Below are positions 27,602 to 36,877 of a DNA stretch of 64,000 nucleotides, piece by piece. This DNA comes from Sagittula sp. P11 (lineage in GTDB: Bacteria; Pseudomonadota; Alphaproteobacteria; Rhodobacterales; Rhodobacteraceae), in assembly GCF_002814095.1 (NCBI RefSeq), contig NZ_CP021915.1, forward strand, positions 124,001-188,000, in the 5' to 3' direction. The position numbers and the translations under genes are program-made. The notes beneath the pieces are model-generated. The model saw only the letters and a list, made by a program, of their open reading frames with translations. It was not told the origin of the DNA and searched no databases. The stretch's first letter is position 1; every line of letters starts with the position of its first letter.

Positions 27602-29709
27602 TGCCTTGCCTTTCCTTCTATCTCGGTCGGAGCGCGCAGGATCACCGCGTCAAGCACCGTCGCACCCGCCGGACCGGCGCGCACCGGATTGAGATCCATC
27701 TCCGCGATGTCGCCGCGCGCACCCAGGGCGGCCAGGATCACGAGAAGATCGGCCAGCGCGCCCAGATCGGCGCCGGGGCGGCCGCGCAGCGGACCCAGCA
27801 GTGCGCGTCCGCGGATCTCGTCGATCATCGCCAGCGCCTCGTCCCGCCCAAAGGGCGCGGCGCGGTGCGTGACGTCAGAAAGCGCCTCGACCATCACGCC
27901 GCCGAGGCCGAAGCTCACCACCGGGCCGAACACCGGATCGCGGTGCAGTCCCGCCATCACCTCGACGCCCGGCCCCTGTTCCATGCGCTCAACCAGAGCG
28001 CGCTCCAGCCTGTGCCCCTGTGCTGAAAGCGATGTCATCATCGCGCCCCAGGCCGCCGCCAGCGCCTGCTCATCCATCAGCCCGACGGCCACGGCCCCGG
28101 CTTCGGTCTTGTGCAGAAGACCGGGCACCAGCGCCTTGAGCACCACCGGAAAGCCGATCCCGCGCGCCGCCTCGCCTGCCTGTCTGGCACTGGTCACGAC
28201 CCGTCCTTCGGGCACGGTCAGACCCAGGTCGGCCAGCACCGCCTTGGCGGCAGCCTCGTCAAGCTCGCCGGGCGGAAATGCGGGTAGAGCAAGCGTGGAG
28301 GTCCCCGAGGGGCTCCAGTCGCCGCGCCAGATCAGCCGCTTCAACGCCGTCACTGCCTTGCCGAGGCTGCGAAAAGGCGCCAGCCCTGCCGCGTTCAGCG
28401 TGGCATAGCCAGCGGCGCGATGCCCGCTCATCCAGACCGGCAGGAGCAGAGCCGGGCTGTCCGGCGCCAGCGCGACCATGTCGTCGGCGGACCGGTCGGT
28501 GATCGGGCCGTAGTCGGCGGGAATCGGCAGAAGCACAACATCGGTGGCCGGGTCCCGCGCCACCAGCGACAGGCAATCGCGGTTGAGCTTGTCTTGGGTG
28601 AAGACCTGGGTGGTCAGGTCCACCGGGTTATCGACCGCCGCATAAGACGGGGCCAGCGCACGCAACCCCGCGCGGGTGCCGGGGGCCAGTTCGGACAGGA
28701 TCAGCCCGGCGCTGCCCACCATATCGGCGGCCAGCGCCGCTGTGCCACCCGAGAAGGAATAGACGCAGATCCCCCGCCGCGGGGCGATGCCGACGCGCTC
28801 GAACAGCGCCACCGTATCGATCAATTCGTCCAGATCCTCCACCTCGACGATGCCATGCTGGCGAAACAGTGCCGAGGTGACCGCCGCCGATCCGGCAAGC
28901 GCGGCGGTGTGCGAACGGGTGGCAGCAACGCCATAGTCCGACTTGCCCACCTTCATCGCCACCACCGGCTTGCCGGCGCGAGCAGCGGCGCGGGCAGCTG
29001 CCAGAAAGCGCGGCCCGTCGCGGAAGCCTTCGGCGAGAAGGGCGATTACCTTTATGTCGGGATCGCCCACCATGTGGTACACGACATCGGCCATGGTCAG
29101 GTCGGCTTCGTTGCCGGTAGAGCACCACAGGCCAACGCCGATACCCCGTTCGCTTGCCTGGATGAAGGCGCGGCCAAGTCCGCCGCCCTGGGTGACAAGC
29201 CCAATGCCGCCGCCCAGCGTGTCGTTCTTGAATACCGGTGAAAAGGTCAGCCCAAGGCGGCGGTTGATGTTGCTCAGCCCTGGCGAGTTCGGCCCGTAGA
29301 TGCGCATCCCGCTTTGCCGGGCGATTTCAGCCATCTCGGCTTCGACGGCACGGCCCTCATCCCCGGTTTCGCCAAAGCCAGAGGTGAAGACCACCGCAAA
29401 CCCCGTTCCTGCTGCCGCGCAATCGCGCAAGGCGCCCACCACCGCATCGGCTGGAAGGCACACCACCGCCACATCGACGGGGCCAGGCAAGGCCGACATT
29501 GCAGAATAGGCGCGCAAACCATGCACCCTTTCACGCCCGGGGTTGACCGGAAAGATCTGCCCATCGAAGTCGGAATGCTCGGCAAGGTTCAGCAAGGTGT
29601 CGCTGCCCACGCTACGGGGCCTTTCACTGGCGCCCAGGATCGCCACGCTGCGTGGCGACAAGAGCCGCGAAAGATCGGGAAAGTCGCGGGCGACCACCGG
29701 CTCAGCCAC
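27598..29709 (-). CDS. NDP-forming acyl-CoA synthetase, fused CoA-binding and ATP-grasp domains
   Basis: A 703-residue enzyme of the acetyl-CoA synthetase (ADP-forming) group, related to succinyl-CoA synthetase. The order is CoA-binding domain (LLSPRSVAILGASERPRSVG), ligase domain with the SHTAALAG motif whose His is the likely phosphate carrier, a linker, and a C-terminal ATP-grasp domain (FPVVLKALVPGLLHKTEAGA, FGPVVSFGLGGVMVE). It joins an acid to CoA at the cost of one ATP to ADP. The probable start is GTG 29709, overlapping the MaoC stop by eight bases. Its stop overlaps the citryl-CoA-lyase-like start as ATGA; synthetase plus lyase are the two halves of ATP-citrate lyase. Confidence 0.88.
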   Translation of the reverse strand: MAEPVVARDFPDLSRLLSPRSVAILGASERPRSVGSDTLLNLAEHSDFDGQIFPVNPGRERVHGLRAYSAMSALPGPVDVAVVCLPADAVVGALRDCAAAGTGFAVVFTSGFGETGDEGRAVEAEMAEIARQSGMRIYGPNSPGLSNINRRLGLTFSPVFKNDTLGGGIGLVTQGGGLGRAFIQASERGIGVGLWCSTGNEADLTMADVVYHMVGDPDIKVIALLAEGFRDGPRFLAAARAAARAGKPVVAMKVGKSDYGVAATRSHTAALAGSAAVTSALFRQHGIVEVEDLDELIDTVALFERVGIAPRRGICVYSFSGGTAALAADMVGSAGLILSELAPGTRAGLRALAPSYAAVDNPVDLTTQVFTQDKLNRDCLSLVARDPATDVVLLPIPADYGPITDRSADDMVALAPDSPALLLPVWMSGHRAAGYATLNAAGLAPFRSLGKAVTALKRLIWRGDWSPSGTSTLALPAFPPGELDEAAAKAVLADLGLTVPEGRVVTSARQAGEAARGIGFPVVLKALVPGLLHKTEAGAVAVGLMDEQALAAAWGAMMTSLSAQGHRLERALVERMEQGPGVEVMAGLHRDPVFGPVVSFGLGGVMVEALSDVTHRAAPFGRDEALAMIDEIRGRALLGPLRGRPGADLGALADLLVILAALGARGDIAEMDLNPVRAGPAGATVLDAVILRAPTEIEGKARQ

Positions 29710-30193
29710 CTTGCGGCGCCCGCCGGACGAGCAGTTTCCAGACCCCTTCCACCACGGTTTCGCCACGCTGGTTGATGACCTCGCGCCGGAACGACAGGAT
29801 GCCGCGTTCGGGTTTCGAAGTCTCGCGCTTCTCGGCTACGGTAACGCGCACGCCAATCGTGTCGCCGATGAAGGTGGGGTTGGGAAAGCTGCACTGCATG
29901 TCGAGCAACCCCAGAAGCGAGGGTTCCAGGAACGTGTTCATCAGCATCCGCGTGGTCAGCCCGGACATCACCGACACCACCAGAAGCCCGTGCGCGATAC
30001 GCTGGCCAAAGGCCGAATCGGCGGCATATTCGGCATCGACGTGCAGCCGGTTGAAGTCGCCTGACAGGCAGGCGAAATTAGCCACGTCGGCCTCGGTGAT
30101 GGTACGGGTGGGGCTATCGAACTGGTCGCCTTCGTTCAGGTCCTCCCAGTAGAGTTGCTGGCCCTTGAGGGCCGAAAGATCGGGCCGTGTCAT
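29702..30193 (-). CDS. MaoC-family hydratase (hot-dog fold)
   Basis: A single hot-dog protein of 163 residues that would hydrate an enoyl-CoA. The family signature is visible as TITEADVANFACLSGDFNRLHVD with the active-site Asp and His, and AFGQRIAHGLLVVSVMSGL in the core helix. The later half has FPNPTFIGDTIGVRVTV. It overlaps the upstream ligase stop as ATGA and the downstream CoA synthetase start by eight bases. It supplies the hydration step between the dehydrogenase and SDR of the same operon. Confidence 0.9.
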   Translation of the reverse strand: MTRPDLSALKGQQLYWEDLNEGDQFDSPTRTITEADVANFACLSGDFNRLHVDAEYAADSAFGQRIAHGLLVVSVMSGLTTRMLMNTFLEPSLLGLLDMQCSFPNPTFIGDTIGVRVTVAEKRETSKPERGILSFRREVINQRGETVVEGVWKLLVRRAPQGG

Positions 30194-31704
30194 TGGGTTT
30201 CCTCCTCTGGCAGCGCTAGCACTGCCTCTTTCAGTTCAGCCTTGAGAACGCGGCCGGTCAGGTTGCGCGGCACCGCCGTCATAAAGACCACGCGCCGCGG
30301 GCGCTTGTATCGGTCAAGCCGGGTTTCGGCATGGGCGATCACATCGGCCGCTGTCAGCTGCGCGCCCGGCGCGGGCACGATCACTGCGCAGATCGCCTCG
30401 GTCCAGTGCGGATCGGGCAGGCCGATGCAATGCGCCTCGGCAATCGCCGGGTGGCCGGCCAGCGCCTCCTCGATCTCGGGGGCGTAGACATTGATGCCGC
30501 CGCTCTTGATGATGTCGCGCTTGCGACCCGTGAACCAGAGCAGCCCTTCGTCGTCGATCCGGCCCAGATCGCCCACGGTCAGATAGTCGCCGCGCCGGGT
30601 TTCAGCGGTCAGCGCCTCATCCTTGTAATACCCGTCGTAGCGGCTTTCGCTGCGGGTGCAGATCTCGCCGACCTCGCCCTGCGGCACCTCGTTTCCATCG
30701 TCGTCCAGCAGTTTGAGTTCCACCCCGAAGAAGGGGCGGCCGACGCAGTTGCCCGCAAGGTTGCGGCGCAGATCCCGAGCGGTCAGGTTGGCATAGGGTC
30801 CTGCTTCGCTGGAGGCGGCATAGATCATCAGCGCATCGCCGAACTTGTCGAGCGCGGCACGCTTGAGGTCGAGATACATCTCGCCGCCGCCAGATTGCAA
30901 AGTCCCCAGCGACGACAGATCGGCGCTCGCGAACCCCTCGGCCTCGACCATCCGCTGGAGCATGGCGGGCAGCAGCATGGTGGCGGTCAGCCGCTCGTCT
31001 TCGATCAGCCGTAGCGCGGCGGCCCCGTCGAAGCGGCGCATCAGATAGACGCTGGCACCCAGATAAAGCGGCAGCAGCGTATAGGTGCAGCCGGCCGACA
31101 GGCAGATCGGCAGCGCCGACAGCGCCCGGTCGTCGGGGCGGAAACGCTGCTCGATGGCGCGTTCCTCCATGCCGAAGAGACTGCGCAGCGCGCCCTTGGG
31201 CTTGCCGGTGGTCCCCGACGTGTGCAGCATGATCGTGGTGCCGTCCTGCCCTTGCGGCGGATCGGGCGGTGTGTCTGCCAGAAGGTCCGACAGGCGCGGC
31301 AGTCCTTGCGGGGCCCCGTCGCCGATGGTGACGATGTCGTCCACCACGGTCCGGAACAGATCGGCATGATCCAGCGCCGCATCGCCCAGCAGCAGGGTTT
31401 TGCTGTCCGAGCGGGCAACCACATCGGCCATGACTTCGGGCGCGATGCGATAGTTGATCGGTGCGGGAATTGCGCCTAGCCCCGTCACCGCCACATAGGC
31501 GGCAAGGAAATCGGGATGATTTTCCGAGATCACCGCCACCTTGTCGCCCGGTCCGATGCCGCGCCGCGCCAGCACCGTCATCATCCGTTCCACCCGGTCA
31601 AGGAAATCCGTATAGGTCTGGCTCCTCCCCTCGAACACCACCGAGGGTTTCGTGGGGAACCGCCGCGCGTTCAACCTCAGGGCCTGGAGAAAGGTCATCG
31701 GCAT
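30190..31704 (-). CDS. AMP-forming acyl-CoA synthetase
   Basis: A 504-residue adenylate-forming ligase. Marks are TIMLHTSGTTGKPKG near residue 160, AASSEAGPYANLTARD in the middle, DYLTVGDLGRIDDEGLLWFTGRKRDIIKSGG at the hinge and PRNLTGRVLKAEL with the C-terminal catalytic Lys. It is about the usual size for short- to medium-chain or aryl ligases and distinct from the large ligase at 2560-4557. GAGGAGG precedes the ATG by six bases. It should activate the acid imported by the TRAP transporter at the head of the operon. Confidence 0.92.
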   Translation of the reverse strand: MPMTFLQALRLNARRFPTKPSVVFEGRSQTYTDFLDRVERMMTVLARRGIGPGDKVAVISENHPDFLAAYVAVTGLGAIPAPINYRIAPEVMADVVARSDSKTLLLGDAALDHADLFRTVVDDIVTIGDGAPQGLPRLSDLLADTPPDPPQGQDGTTIMLHTSGTTGKPKGALRSLFGMEERAIEQRFRPDDRALSALPICLSAGCTYTLLPLYLGASVYLMRRFDGAAALRLIEDERLTATMLLPAMLQRMVEAEGFASADLSSLGTLQSGGGEMYLDLKRAALDKFGDALMIYAASSEAGPYANLTARDLRRNLAGNCVGRPFFGVELKLLDDDGNEVPQGEVGEICTRSESRYDGYYKDEALTAETRRGDYLTVGDLGRIDDEGLLWFTGRKRDIIKSGGINVYAPEIEEALAGHPAIAEAHCIGLPDPHWTEAICAVIVPAPGAQLTAADVIAHAETRLDRYKRPRRVVFMTAVPRNLTGRVLKAELKEAVLALPEEETQ

Positions 31705-31714
31705 GGCCGCCTCC

Positions 31715-32887
31715 TCAGGTGAAGGCCGAGATCCCGAGAACCTCGCGCCCTATGATCAATGTCTGGATTTCCGATGTGCCTTCGGGGATCAGCCCGCCGC
31801 GCGTGTCGCGGAACAACCGTTCGACGGGGTAGTCGGTCGAATAGCCCAGCCCGCCGTGCGCCTGCAGCGCCATCGAGGCCACCTCATGCGCCGCCTCGCT
31901 GGCATAGAGCTTGGCAATCGAGCATTCCTTGCGCCCAGGCAGACCCGCGTCCAGCGCTTGGGCGGCACGGTCAGTCAACGCGCGCGCCGCTTCGGTGCGG
32001 ATGGTCATGTCGACGATCAGCTTCTGCACCAGCTGATAGCTTCCGATCACGTTGCCGAACTGCTTGCGCGTCTTGACGTAATCGGTGGACAGGTCCAACG
32101 ACCGCTGCGCCGCGCCCACCGCGCCCGCCGCCACGTTGAGCCGGCCATAATTCAACCCCGTAAGGATCGCCTTGAGGCCCTTTCCCGCAGGACCCAACAG
32201 GTTTTCCTTTGGCACCTTTGCGTCTTGAAAGGCCAGCTGCGATGTCGCGGTGGCCTTGATGAACATCGTGCCCACCCGCGAAGCTTCGAAATCGGTCTCC
32301 TCGAGGTCCACGATGAACAGACTCAGATCGCCATCACAGCCTTCCGTGAATGTCCGTGCCACCAGGATTCCGACCCGGCCGTTGACGCCGTTCGTCGTCC
32401 ACAGCTTGCCGCCATTGATCAGCCAGTGGTCGCCCTTGTCCTCGGCGCGGGTCTGCACCGAGGCAACATCAGAGCCGTGGTCGGGTTCGGTGATCCCCAC
32501 CCAGACCGGCATCTGGCCAGCCATGACGGGTTTCAGCCACTTTTCCTTCTGGCGCGCATCGCCCAGGTGGTGGAACAGTGCGATCACGATGTTCACGGTG
32601 TTGAGCAGAACCCGGAGTGAAAGCCAGCGGTATCCTGCTTCCTCCATCATCATCGCCCAGGTGCGATAGCTGAGGCCGTAGCCACCGGCCTCTTCCGAGA
32701 GAAGCCCGCCAAGATAGCCGAACTGGCGTAGCTCGCCCATTATCGCCCAGGGCAGATCGCCCGTCGCCTCGCATTGCGAGATGCGCTCTTCGGTCAGCTC
32801 GCGCGCCATGAAGCCCCGGATGCTGTCTCGCAGCATCCGCGTCTCTTGATCCTCGACACAGGCGGAGGCCGGGACATGTTTAGCCAT
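31715..32887 (-). CDS. Acyl-CoA dehydrogenase
   Basis: A 390-residue acyl-CoA dehydrogenase. It shows GITEPDHGSDVASVQTRA, GGKLWTTNGVNGRVGILV, RKQFGNVIGSYQLVQKLIVDM and AHGGLGYSTDYPVERLFRD, with the C-terminal glutamate in LIPEGTSEIQ. Start ATG 32887 overlaps the end of the SDR gene by eight bases and has GGGGGG upstream; a longer open frame running into the SDR gene is not used. Together with the ligase 10 bases downstream it gives activation and first oxidation. Confidence 0.92.
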   Translation of the reverse strand: MAKHVPASACVEDQETRMLRDSIRGFMARELTEERISQCEATGDLPWAIMGELRQFGYLGGLLSEEAGGYGLSYRTWAMMMEEAGYRWLSLRVLLNTVNIVIALFHHLGDARQKEKWLKPVMAGQMPVWVGITEPDHGSDVASVQTRAEDKGDHWLINGGKLWTTNGVNGRVGILVARTFTEGCDGDLSLFIVDLEETDFEASRVGTMFIKATATSQLAFQDAKVPKENLLGPAGKGLKAILTGLNYGRLNVAAGAVGAAQRSLDLSTDYVKTRKQFGNVIGSYQLVQKLIVDMTIRTEAARALTDRAAQALDAGLPGRKECSIAKLYASEAAHEVASMALQAHGGLGYSTDYPVERLFRDTRGGLIPEGTSEIQTLIIGREVLGISAFT

Positions 32888-33629
32888 ATCGCCCCCCGGT
32901 GATGTGAAGCGTCTCGCCCGAGATGTATTCCGCCGCATCCGAGGCGAGGAACACCACGCCGTTGGCGATGTCGCGTTCGTTGCCAAGGCGCTGCACGGTA
33001 TTCATTGCCAGAGCGCGCGACTTTATCCGGTCGTAGTTTGGAAGCGCCTCGATCATCTCGGTGGCGATGAACCCCGGCGCGATGGCATTTACGGTGACAT
33101 TGAAGCGCCCCTGTTCCATCCCCAGCGCCCGGGTGAAGCCGATGATGCCGGCCTTGGCGGCGGCATAGTTGGTCTGTCCCGGATTGCCGAGATAGGCGCG
33201 AGAGGAGATGTTGATCACCCGGCCCCACTTCTGTTCCATGAAGTACGGCACCACGGCGCGCGAGCAGGTATAGGCACCCTTCAGGATCACGCCCACAACA
33301 GCGTCCCAGTCCTGTTCGGGCATCTTGGTGATGTAGTTGTCGCGCGGAAATCCGGCATTGTTGACCAGGATGTGGACGGCGCCAAATGCTTCGATCGTGC
33401 GCGAGACGAGGGCTTCGACCTGTGCCTCGTTCGTGACATCGCAGACCACGCCGATCGCGTCGTATCCGTCGGCCTCAAGAGCGGCGCGGGTGGCTTCTGT
33501 GGTTTCGGGGTCGATATCGGTGATCACCACCTTCGCCCCCTCTTCGGCCAGCGCGCGGGCGGTCACTGCGCCGATCCCGCGACCCGATCCGGTGACGATA
33601 GCCACCTTGTCCTTTAGTCCCAGTTCCAA
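32880..33629 (-). CDS. Short-chain dehydrogenase/reductase (FabG-like)
   Basis: A 249-residue SDR with TGSGRGIG at residues 13-20, ITDIDPE after the second strand (acidic, favouring NAD), NNAG in the middle, the catalytic INISS and YAAAKAG, and the ending GETLHITGG. It most resembles 3-oxoacyl reductases and 3-hydroxyacyl-CoA dehydrogenases. It lies 19 bases behind dctM and overlaps the dehydrogenase gene. In this operon it would oxidise the hydroxyacyl-CoA produced by the MaoC protein. Confidence 0.9.
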   Translation of the reverse strand: MELGLKDKVAIVTGSGRGIGAVTARALAEEGAKVVITDIDPETTEATRAALEADGYDAIGVVCDVTNEAQVEALVSRTIEAFGAVHILVNNAGFPRDNYITKMPEQDWDAVVGVILKGAYTCSRAVVPYFMEQKWGRVINISSRAYLGNPGQTNYAAAKAGIIGFTRALGMEQGRFNVTVNAIAPGFIATEMIEALPNYDRIKSRALAMNTVQRLGNERDIANGVVFLASDAAEYISGETLHITGGRYG

Positions 33630-33648
33630 GTTACGCTCCTTCAGGTTG

Positions 33649-34938
33649 TCAGTATTCGCCCGAGAACACGGTTACGATCTCGGGAAAGAATGCGATCAGG
33701 GCCAAGACCGCGAACTCGGCCAGCACGAAAGGCAGCACCCCGACAAAGACCCGTTTAAGAGGTACGCCGGTGATCGAGCTGGCGACGAAAACGTTCATTC
33801 CGATTGGGGGGGTAATCAGCCCGATTTCGACCGTTTTGGTCACCAGGATGCCGAACCAGATCGGCGAATAGCCAAGCTCCATGACCATTGGAAAGACGAT
33901 CGGCATGGTCAGGATCAGGATCGCCAGCTGATCCATCACGCAGCCCAGCAGGATGTAGATCAGGATCAGGATTAAAATCACCACGCCCGGCCCGATCTCA
34001 AGCCCTTGCACGTACGAAACCAGCGCCTGCGGTGCCATGGTCAGGGTGACAAAATAGCCGAAAATGTGCGCCCCGATAATAATGGTGAAGATCATTGCAG
34101 TCGGGCGCGTTGTACGTTCGAGCGCCCCCATGAATTCGCGCCAGCCCATACGTCTGAGCAACACGGCGGCAATCATGATCGCGCCAAAGCAGCCGACCGC
34201 GGCGGCTTCGGTCACGGTGACAGCGCCAGAATAAATCCCGGCCACGACAAAGACGAACAGCAGAACCACCGGCCAGATGTCGCGCAGTGACGCGAAGCGC
34301 TCACGCCACCCATGGCTTTGCACTGGTGGCGCCAGATCGCGGTTCAGCGTCGCCCAGACCATCGTGATCCCGGCAAAGCTGAGCGCGGTAATGAGACCCG
34401 GCAGAATGCCGGCAATGAACAGCCCGCCGATCGAGGTTTCGGTGATGATACCGTAAACCATCAGCACAACCGAAGGCGGGATCATGATCGACAACGTCCC
34501 GGCGGCCGCAACCGTGCCTACGATCATGCCGCGGTCATAGCCATATTTCTCAGCCTCGGGCGCGACGGTGCGCGCCATCGTGGCCGTCGCCGCGGTGGAC
34601 GAGCCCGAAACCGCCCCGAAGCCTGCGCTGGTAAAGACCGTGGCCACGGCCAGTCCGCCGGGCAAATGGCCCACCCACCTGTTGGCGGCGCGGAACATGT
34701 CCGACGAAATCCGACTGGCCGACAGGATCTCGGCCATCAAGATGAACAAGGGAATGGCGGTCAACAGCCAAGAGGCGGTGTTGCGATACGGGGCCACCGA
34801 CAGGATGCCGAGCGCCAGATTGAGCCCGCCGATCAGATACAGGCCGACGGTGCCGGCGATGCCCATCGCGAAGCCTATCGGCATCCCGACGACGAGAAGC
34901 CCCGCCAGCAATAGCGACACAGGTGCAAGAAATTCCAT
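33649..34938 (-). CDS. dctM: TRAP transporter large permease (DctM)
   Basis: A 429-residue membrane protein with about 12 hydrophobic segments. The family loops are IPLFILMAEILSASRIS, GFGAVSGSSTAATATMA and TPPIGMNVFVASS. It resembles the DctM at 18099-19385 closely in motif layout but is clearly a separate paralogue. It starts two bases after dctQ and is followed by the SDR, so import and metabolism genes share one transcript. Confidence 0.93.
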   Translation of the reverse strand: MEFLAPVSLLLAGLLVVGMPIGFAMGIAGTVGLYLIGGLNLALGILSVAPYRNTASWLLTAIPLFILMAEILSASRISSDMFRAANRWVGHLPGGLAVATVFTSAGFGAVSGSSTAATATMARTVAPEAEKYGYDRGMIVGTVAAAGTLSIMIPPSVVLMVYGIITETSIGGLFIAGILPGLITALSFAGITMVWATLNRDLAPPVQSHGWRERFASLRDIWPVVLLFVFVVAGIYSGAVTVTEAAAVGCFGAIMIAAVLLRRMGWREFMGALERTTRPTAMIFTIIIGAHIFGYFVTLTMAPQALVSYVQGLEIGPGVVILILILIYILLGCVMDQLAILILTMPIVFPMVMELGYSPIWFGILVTKTVEIGLITPPIGMNVFVASSITGVPLKRVFVGVLPFVLAEFAVLALIAFFPEIVTVFSGEY

Positions 34939-34940
34939 AC

Positions 34941-35510
34941 TCAGCCAATCCGATCCGAAGCGCCGCGAAGGTGCTGAACGTCACCCGCCGCATTTACGAG
35001 AAGGCGCAGAACGATCAGCACGCAGCCAATCGGCGCAATCACAAGCGTGGTGACGAGAGGCGCGTCGATGTCGCCGGATGTGCGATATCCGAAGTCCCAC
35101 GCCTTAAGCGCCTCGCGCGAGGCACCGTAACAGATCAGCGCAAAAAACGCGGCCGCTGCCAATCGCAAGACGACATTGAAACCGGCCCGCAGCCCTTCGG
35201 GCAGAGCATCAAACACTATCCCCACTCGCACGTGGCCATCATACATTTCCAGATAGCTCAGGCTTCCGAACACGATGATGGGCATCAGATATAGCTCTGT
35301 AGCGCCAATGACCCCTTCGATCGGGTCATTCAGGATATAGCGCGTAAAGACCTGTATGAGGATCAGCACCAGCATGACCATCATCGCAGCGCGCGACAGC
35401 CAGTTCATCCCGGTATCCACCCGGTCCATCGCTCGGCCCAGAGGACCGTGCAATCCAACTCTCGGCGACGGCACGGCGTCCTCTCGGGGATCAAGATCGT
35501 GACGGGACAC
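34941..35510 (-). CDS. dctQ: TRAP transporter small permease (DctQ)
   Basis: A 189-residue protein with four hydrophobic segments, the small membrane subunit of this TRAP system. Marks include VFTRYILNDPIEGVIGATEL and YDGHVRVGIVFDALP, corresponding to the usual HV-I-D region of DctQ. The N-terminus is longer and charged (HDLDPREDA). It sits between the binding-protein gene (11 bases upstream) and dctM. Confidence 0.88.
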   Translation of the reverse strand: MSRHDLDPREDAVPSPRVGLHGPLGRAMDRVDTGMNWLSRAAMMVMLVLILIQVFTRYILNDPIEGVIGATELYLMPIIVFGSLSYLEMYDGHVRVGIVFDALPEGLRAGFNVVLRLAAAAFFALICYGASREALKAWDFGYRTSGDIDAPLVTTLVIAPIGCVLIVLRLLVNAAGDVQHLRGASDRIG

Positions 35511-35521
35511 GGTTGCGCGCC

Positions 35522-36565
35522 TTACTGCGTCTGGTGCTTTTCGATGTTCGCACGAAACATCTCCAGCACTTCGCCCGCAGGCAGTCCGCGCTCTTGCAGA
35601 CCAGAGACCCAGGCATCGAACACCGGCGCTGTGGCCGATTTGACCTTTTCGCGCTGCGCTTCATCCAGAACGATGACCTCGATACCGCTGTCCCGCATCT
35701 TGTCCTCAAGCTCGGCGGCCGATCGGTCGGTTTCTTCGGCAACTCGCTGCATCGCCTCCTGCGACGCCTGTTGAATGGCCTGTTGATGCTCTGGCGACAG
35801 ATCCTGCCAGACCTCCTCGCGGATCGCGTAGGGCGCCCAATACACAAAAACATCCAGACCCAGAACGGCGGTATCGATTACCTCGTCCAGCTTGTAGGAA
35901 TAGATGCTGGTGGTGGGAAAGATCGTGCCGTCGACGGTGCCGGTGCGGATGGCCTGATAGGTTTCCGGGCTGGGAATATCAACCGGCGCGCCCCCTAGGG
36001 CCTTGACCGACTCCGCCATGTTCCCGGCAATGGTTTTCAGTTTCAGCCCTTTGATGTCATCAATGCCGCTAACATCCTGGTCGCGGGTGAACAGGTTGTA
36101 GGTCGAGGTCATTACACCCCAGACTGGGCGCATCCCGTTGGCCAGGAAGTCGTTTTGCAGGATCGGATCCGACGTCACCGTTTCAAAAAAAGCGGGCGTC
36201 CCGACAACGCTCTGCGAGAAAAGGCCAGGAAGCGTGTGCACGCCCGCCAGCGGCATCGTGCCCCCGTTATAGGCCGGCGGAACATAGCCGATGTCCACCA
36301 CGCCTGTCTGCACCATCGAGAACATATCGCGCAGCGAACCCAACTGACCGGCACCGAAATACTGAAACTTGACCTCGCCATCGGTCAGCTCGGTTACGCG
36401 GTCCATCCAGTAGGTGGTGCCGGTCTCGACGATGTAGTGGCCGGGCGGAAAGGTATCTGCAACCTTGAGTGTCACTTCGGCCGCCGCAATTTGCGGCATC
36501 GTTCCGACCGCGATCACCAGCGCCGCCCCTGCGGCAAACCGATCGAGTTTTGTGTTTCTTGTCAT
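35522..36565 (-). CDS. dctP: TRAP substrate-binding protein (DctP type)
   Basis: First gene of the 11-gene leftward operon, 347 residues. The signal peptide ends near PQIAAA and the mature protein begins EVTLKVADTFPPGHYIVE, similar to the binding protein at 19448-20494. The ligand region includes LKLKTIAGNMAESVKALGG. Start ATG 36565 follows GGGAGGAAG; 20 further upstream codons are open but unlike a signal peptide. It captures the acid in the periplasm for DctQM. A complete IS66 element ends up about 220 bases upstream. Confidence 0.9.
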   Translation of the reverse strand: MTRNTKLDRFAAGAALVIAVGTMPQIAAAEVTLKVADTFPPGHYIVETGTTYWMDRVTELTDGEVKFQYFGAGQLGSLRDMFSMVQTGVVDIGYVPPAYNGGTMPLAGVHTLPGLFSQSVVGTPAFFETVTSDPILQNDFLANGMRPVWGVMTSTYNLFTRDQDVSGIDDIKGLKLKTIAGNMAESVKALGGAPVDIPSPETYQAIRTGTVDGTIFPTTSIYSYKLDEVIDTAVLGLDVFVYWAPYAIREEVWQDLSPEHQQAIQQASQEAMQRVAEETDRSAAELEDKMRDSGIEVIVLDEAQREKVKSATAPVFDAWVSGLQERGLPAGEVLEMFRANIEKHQTQ

Positions 36566-36784
36566 GGCAGTCTTCCTCCCTGTGGCGTTGTCGATCAGCG
36601 CACCATGGTGCGGTGAACCGGTCAATGTTTATGGGTGGCCGGGAGCGCAACTGTCGCGAGATCACACATATATGCGAATACGCGAACTGAATCCGCGGCG
36701 ACGCAACAGAGAAGATCGAACGCCAATCGTGGGTGGGAATCTCCAGCGCTTTCACGGCCGAAAGAAAGGATTCCGTGGCCTGCC
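36566..36784. promoter_or_regulatory. Leader and promoter region of the 11-gene operon, left flank of IS66
   Basis: This stretch must hold the leftward promoter unless transcription starts inside or beyond the insertion element. CACATATATGCG with a nearby GCGAATACGCGAA direct repeat occurs around 36664-36685. It partly resembles the CACATATGTG sites found elsewhere in the window, but symmetry is broken. No gene is visible. Confidence 0.35.
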
Positions 36785-36792
36785 GATCAACA
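36785..36792. repeat. 8-bp target-site duplication GATCAACA, left copy
   Basis: GATCAACA immediately precedes the left IS66 end and is repeated exactly at 39272-39279 after the right end. Eight base pairs is the size that IS66 elements produce on insertion. Confidence 0.95.
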
Positions 36793-36877
36793 GTAAGCGG
36801 CGGCTGCGCCCCACGTTGTAGATGAGCTCCGGCACTGCGAGGTGATATCCATCTCATGATGGGGAGTGTGTTTCGCA

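Noticed and set aside
26714-28408. Open frame of 564 codons on the plus strand
   Set aside because: It is antisense to three well-supported overlapping genes, has low-complexity Arg/Ser/Ala-rich translation at one end and no ribosome site. High GC gives such frames opposite real genes.
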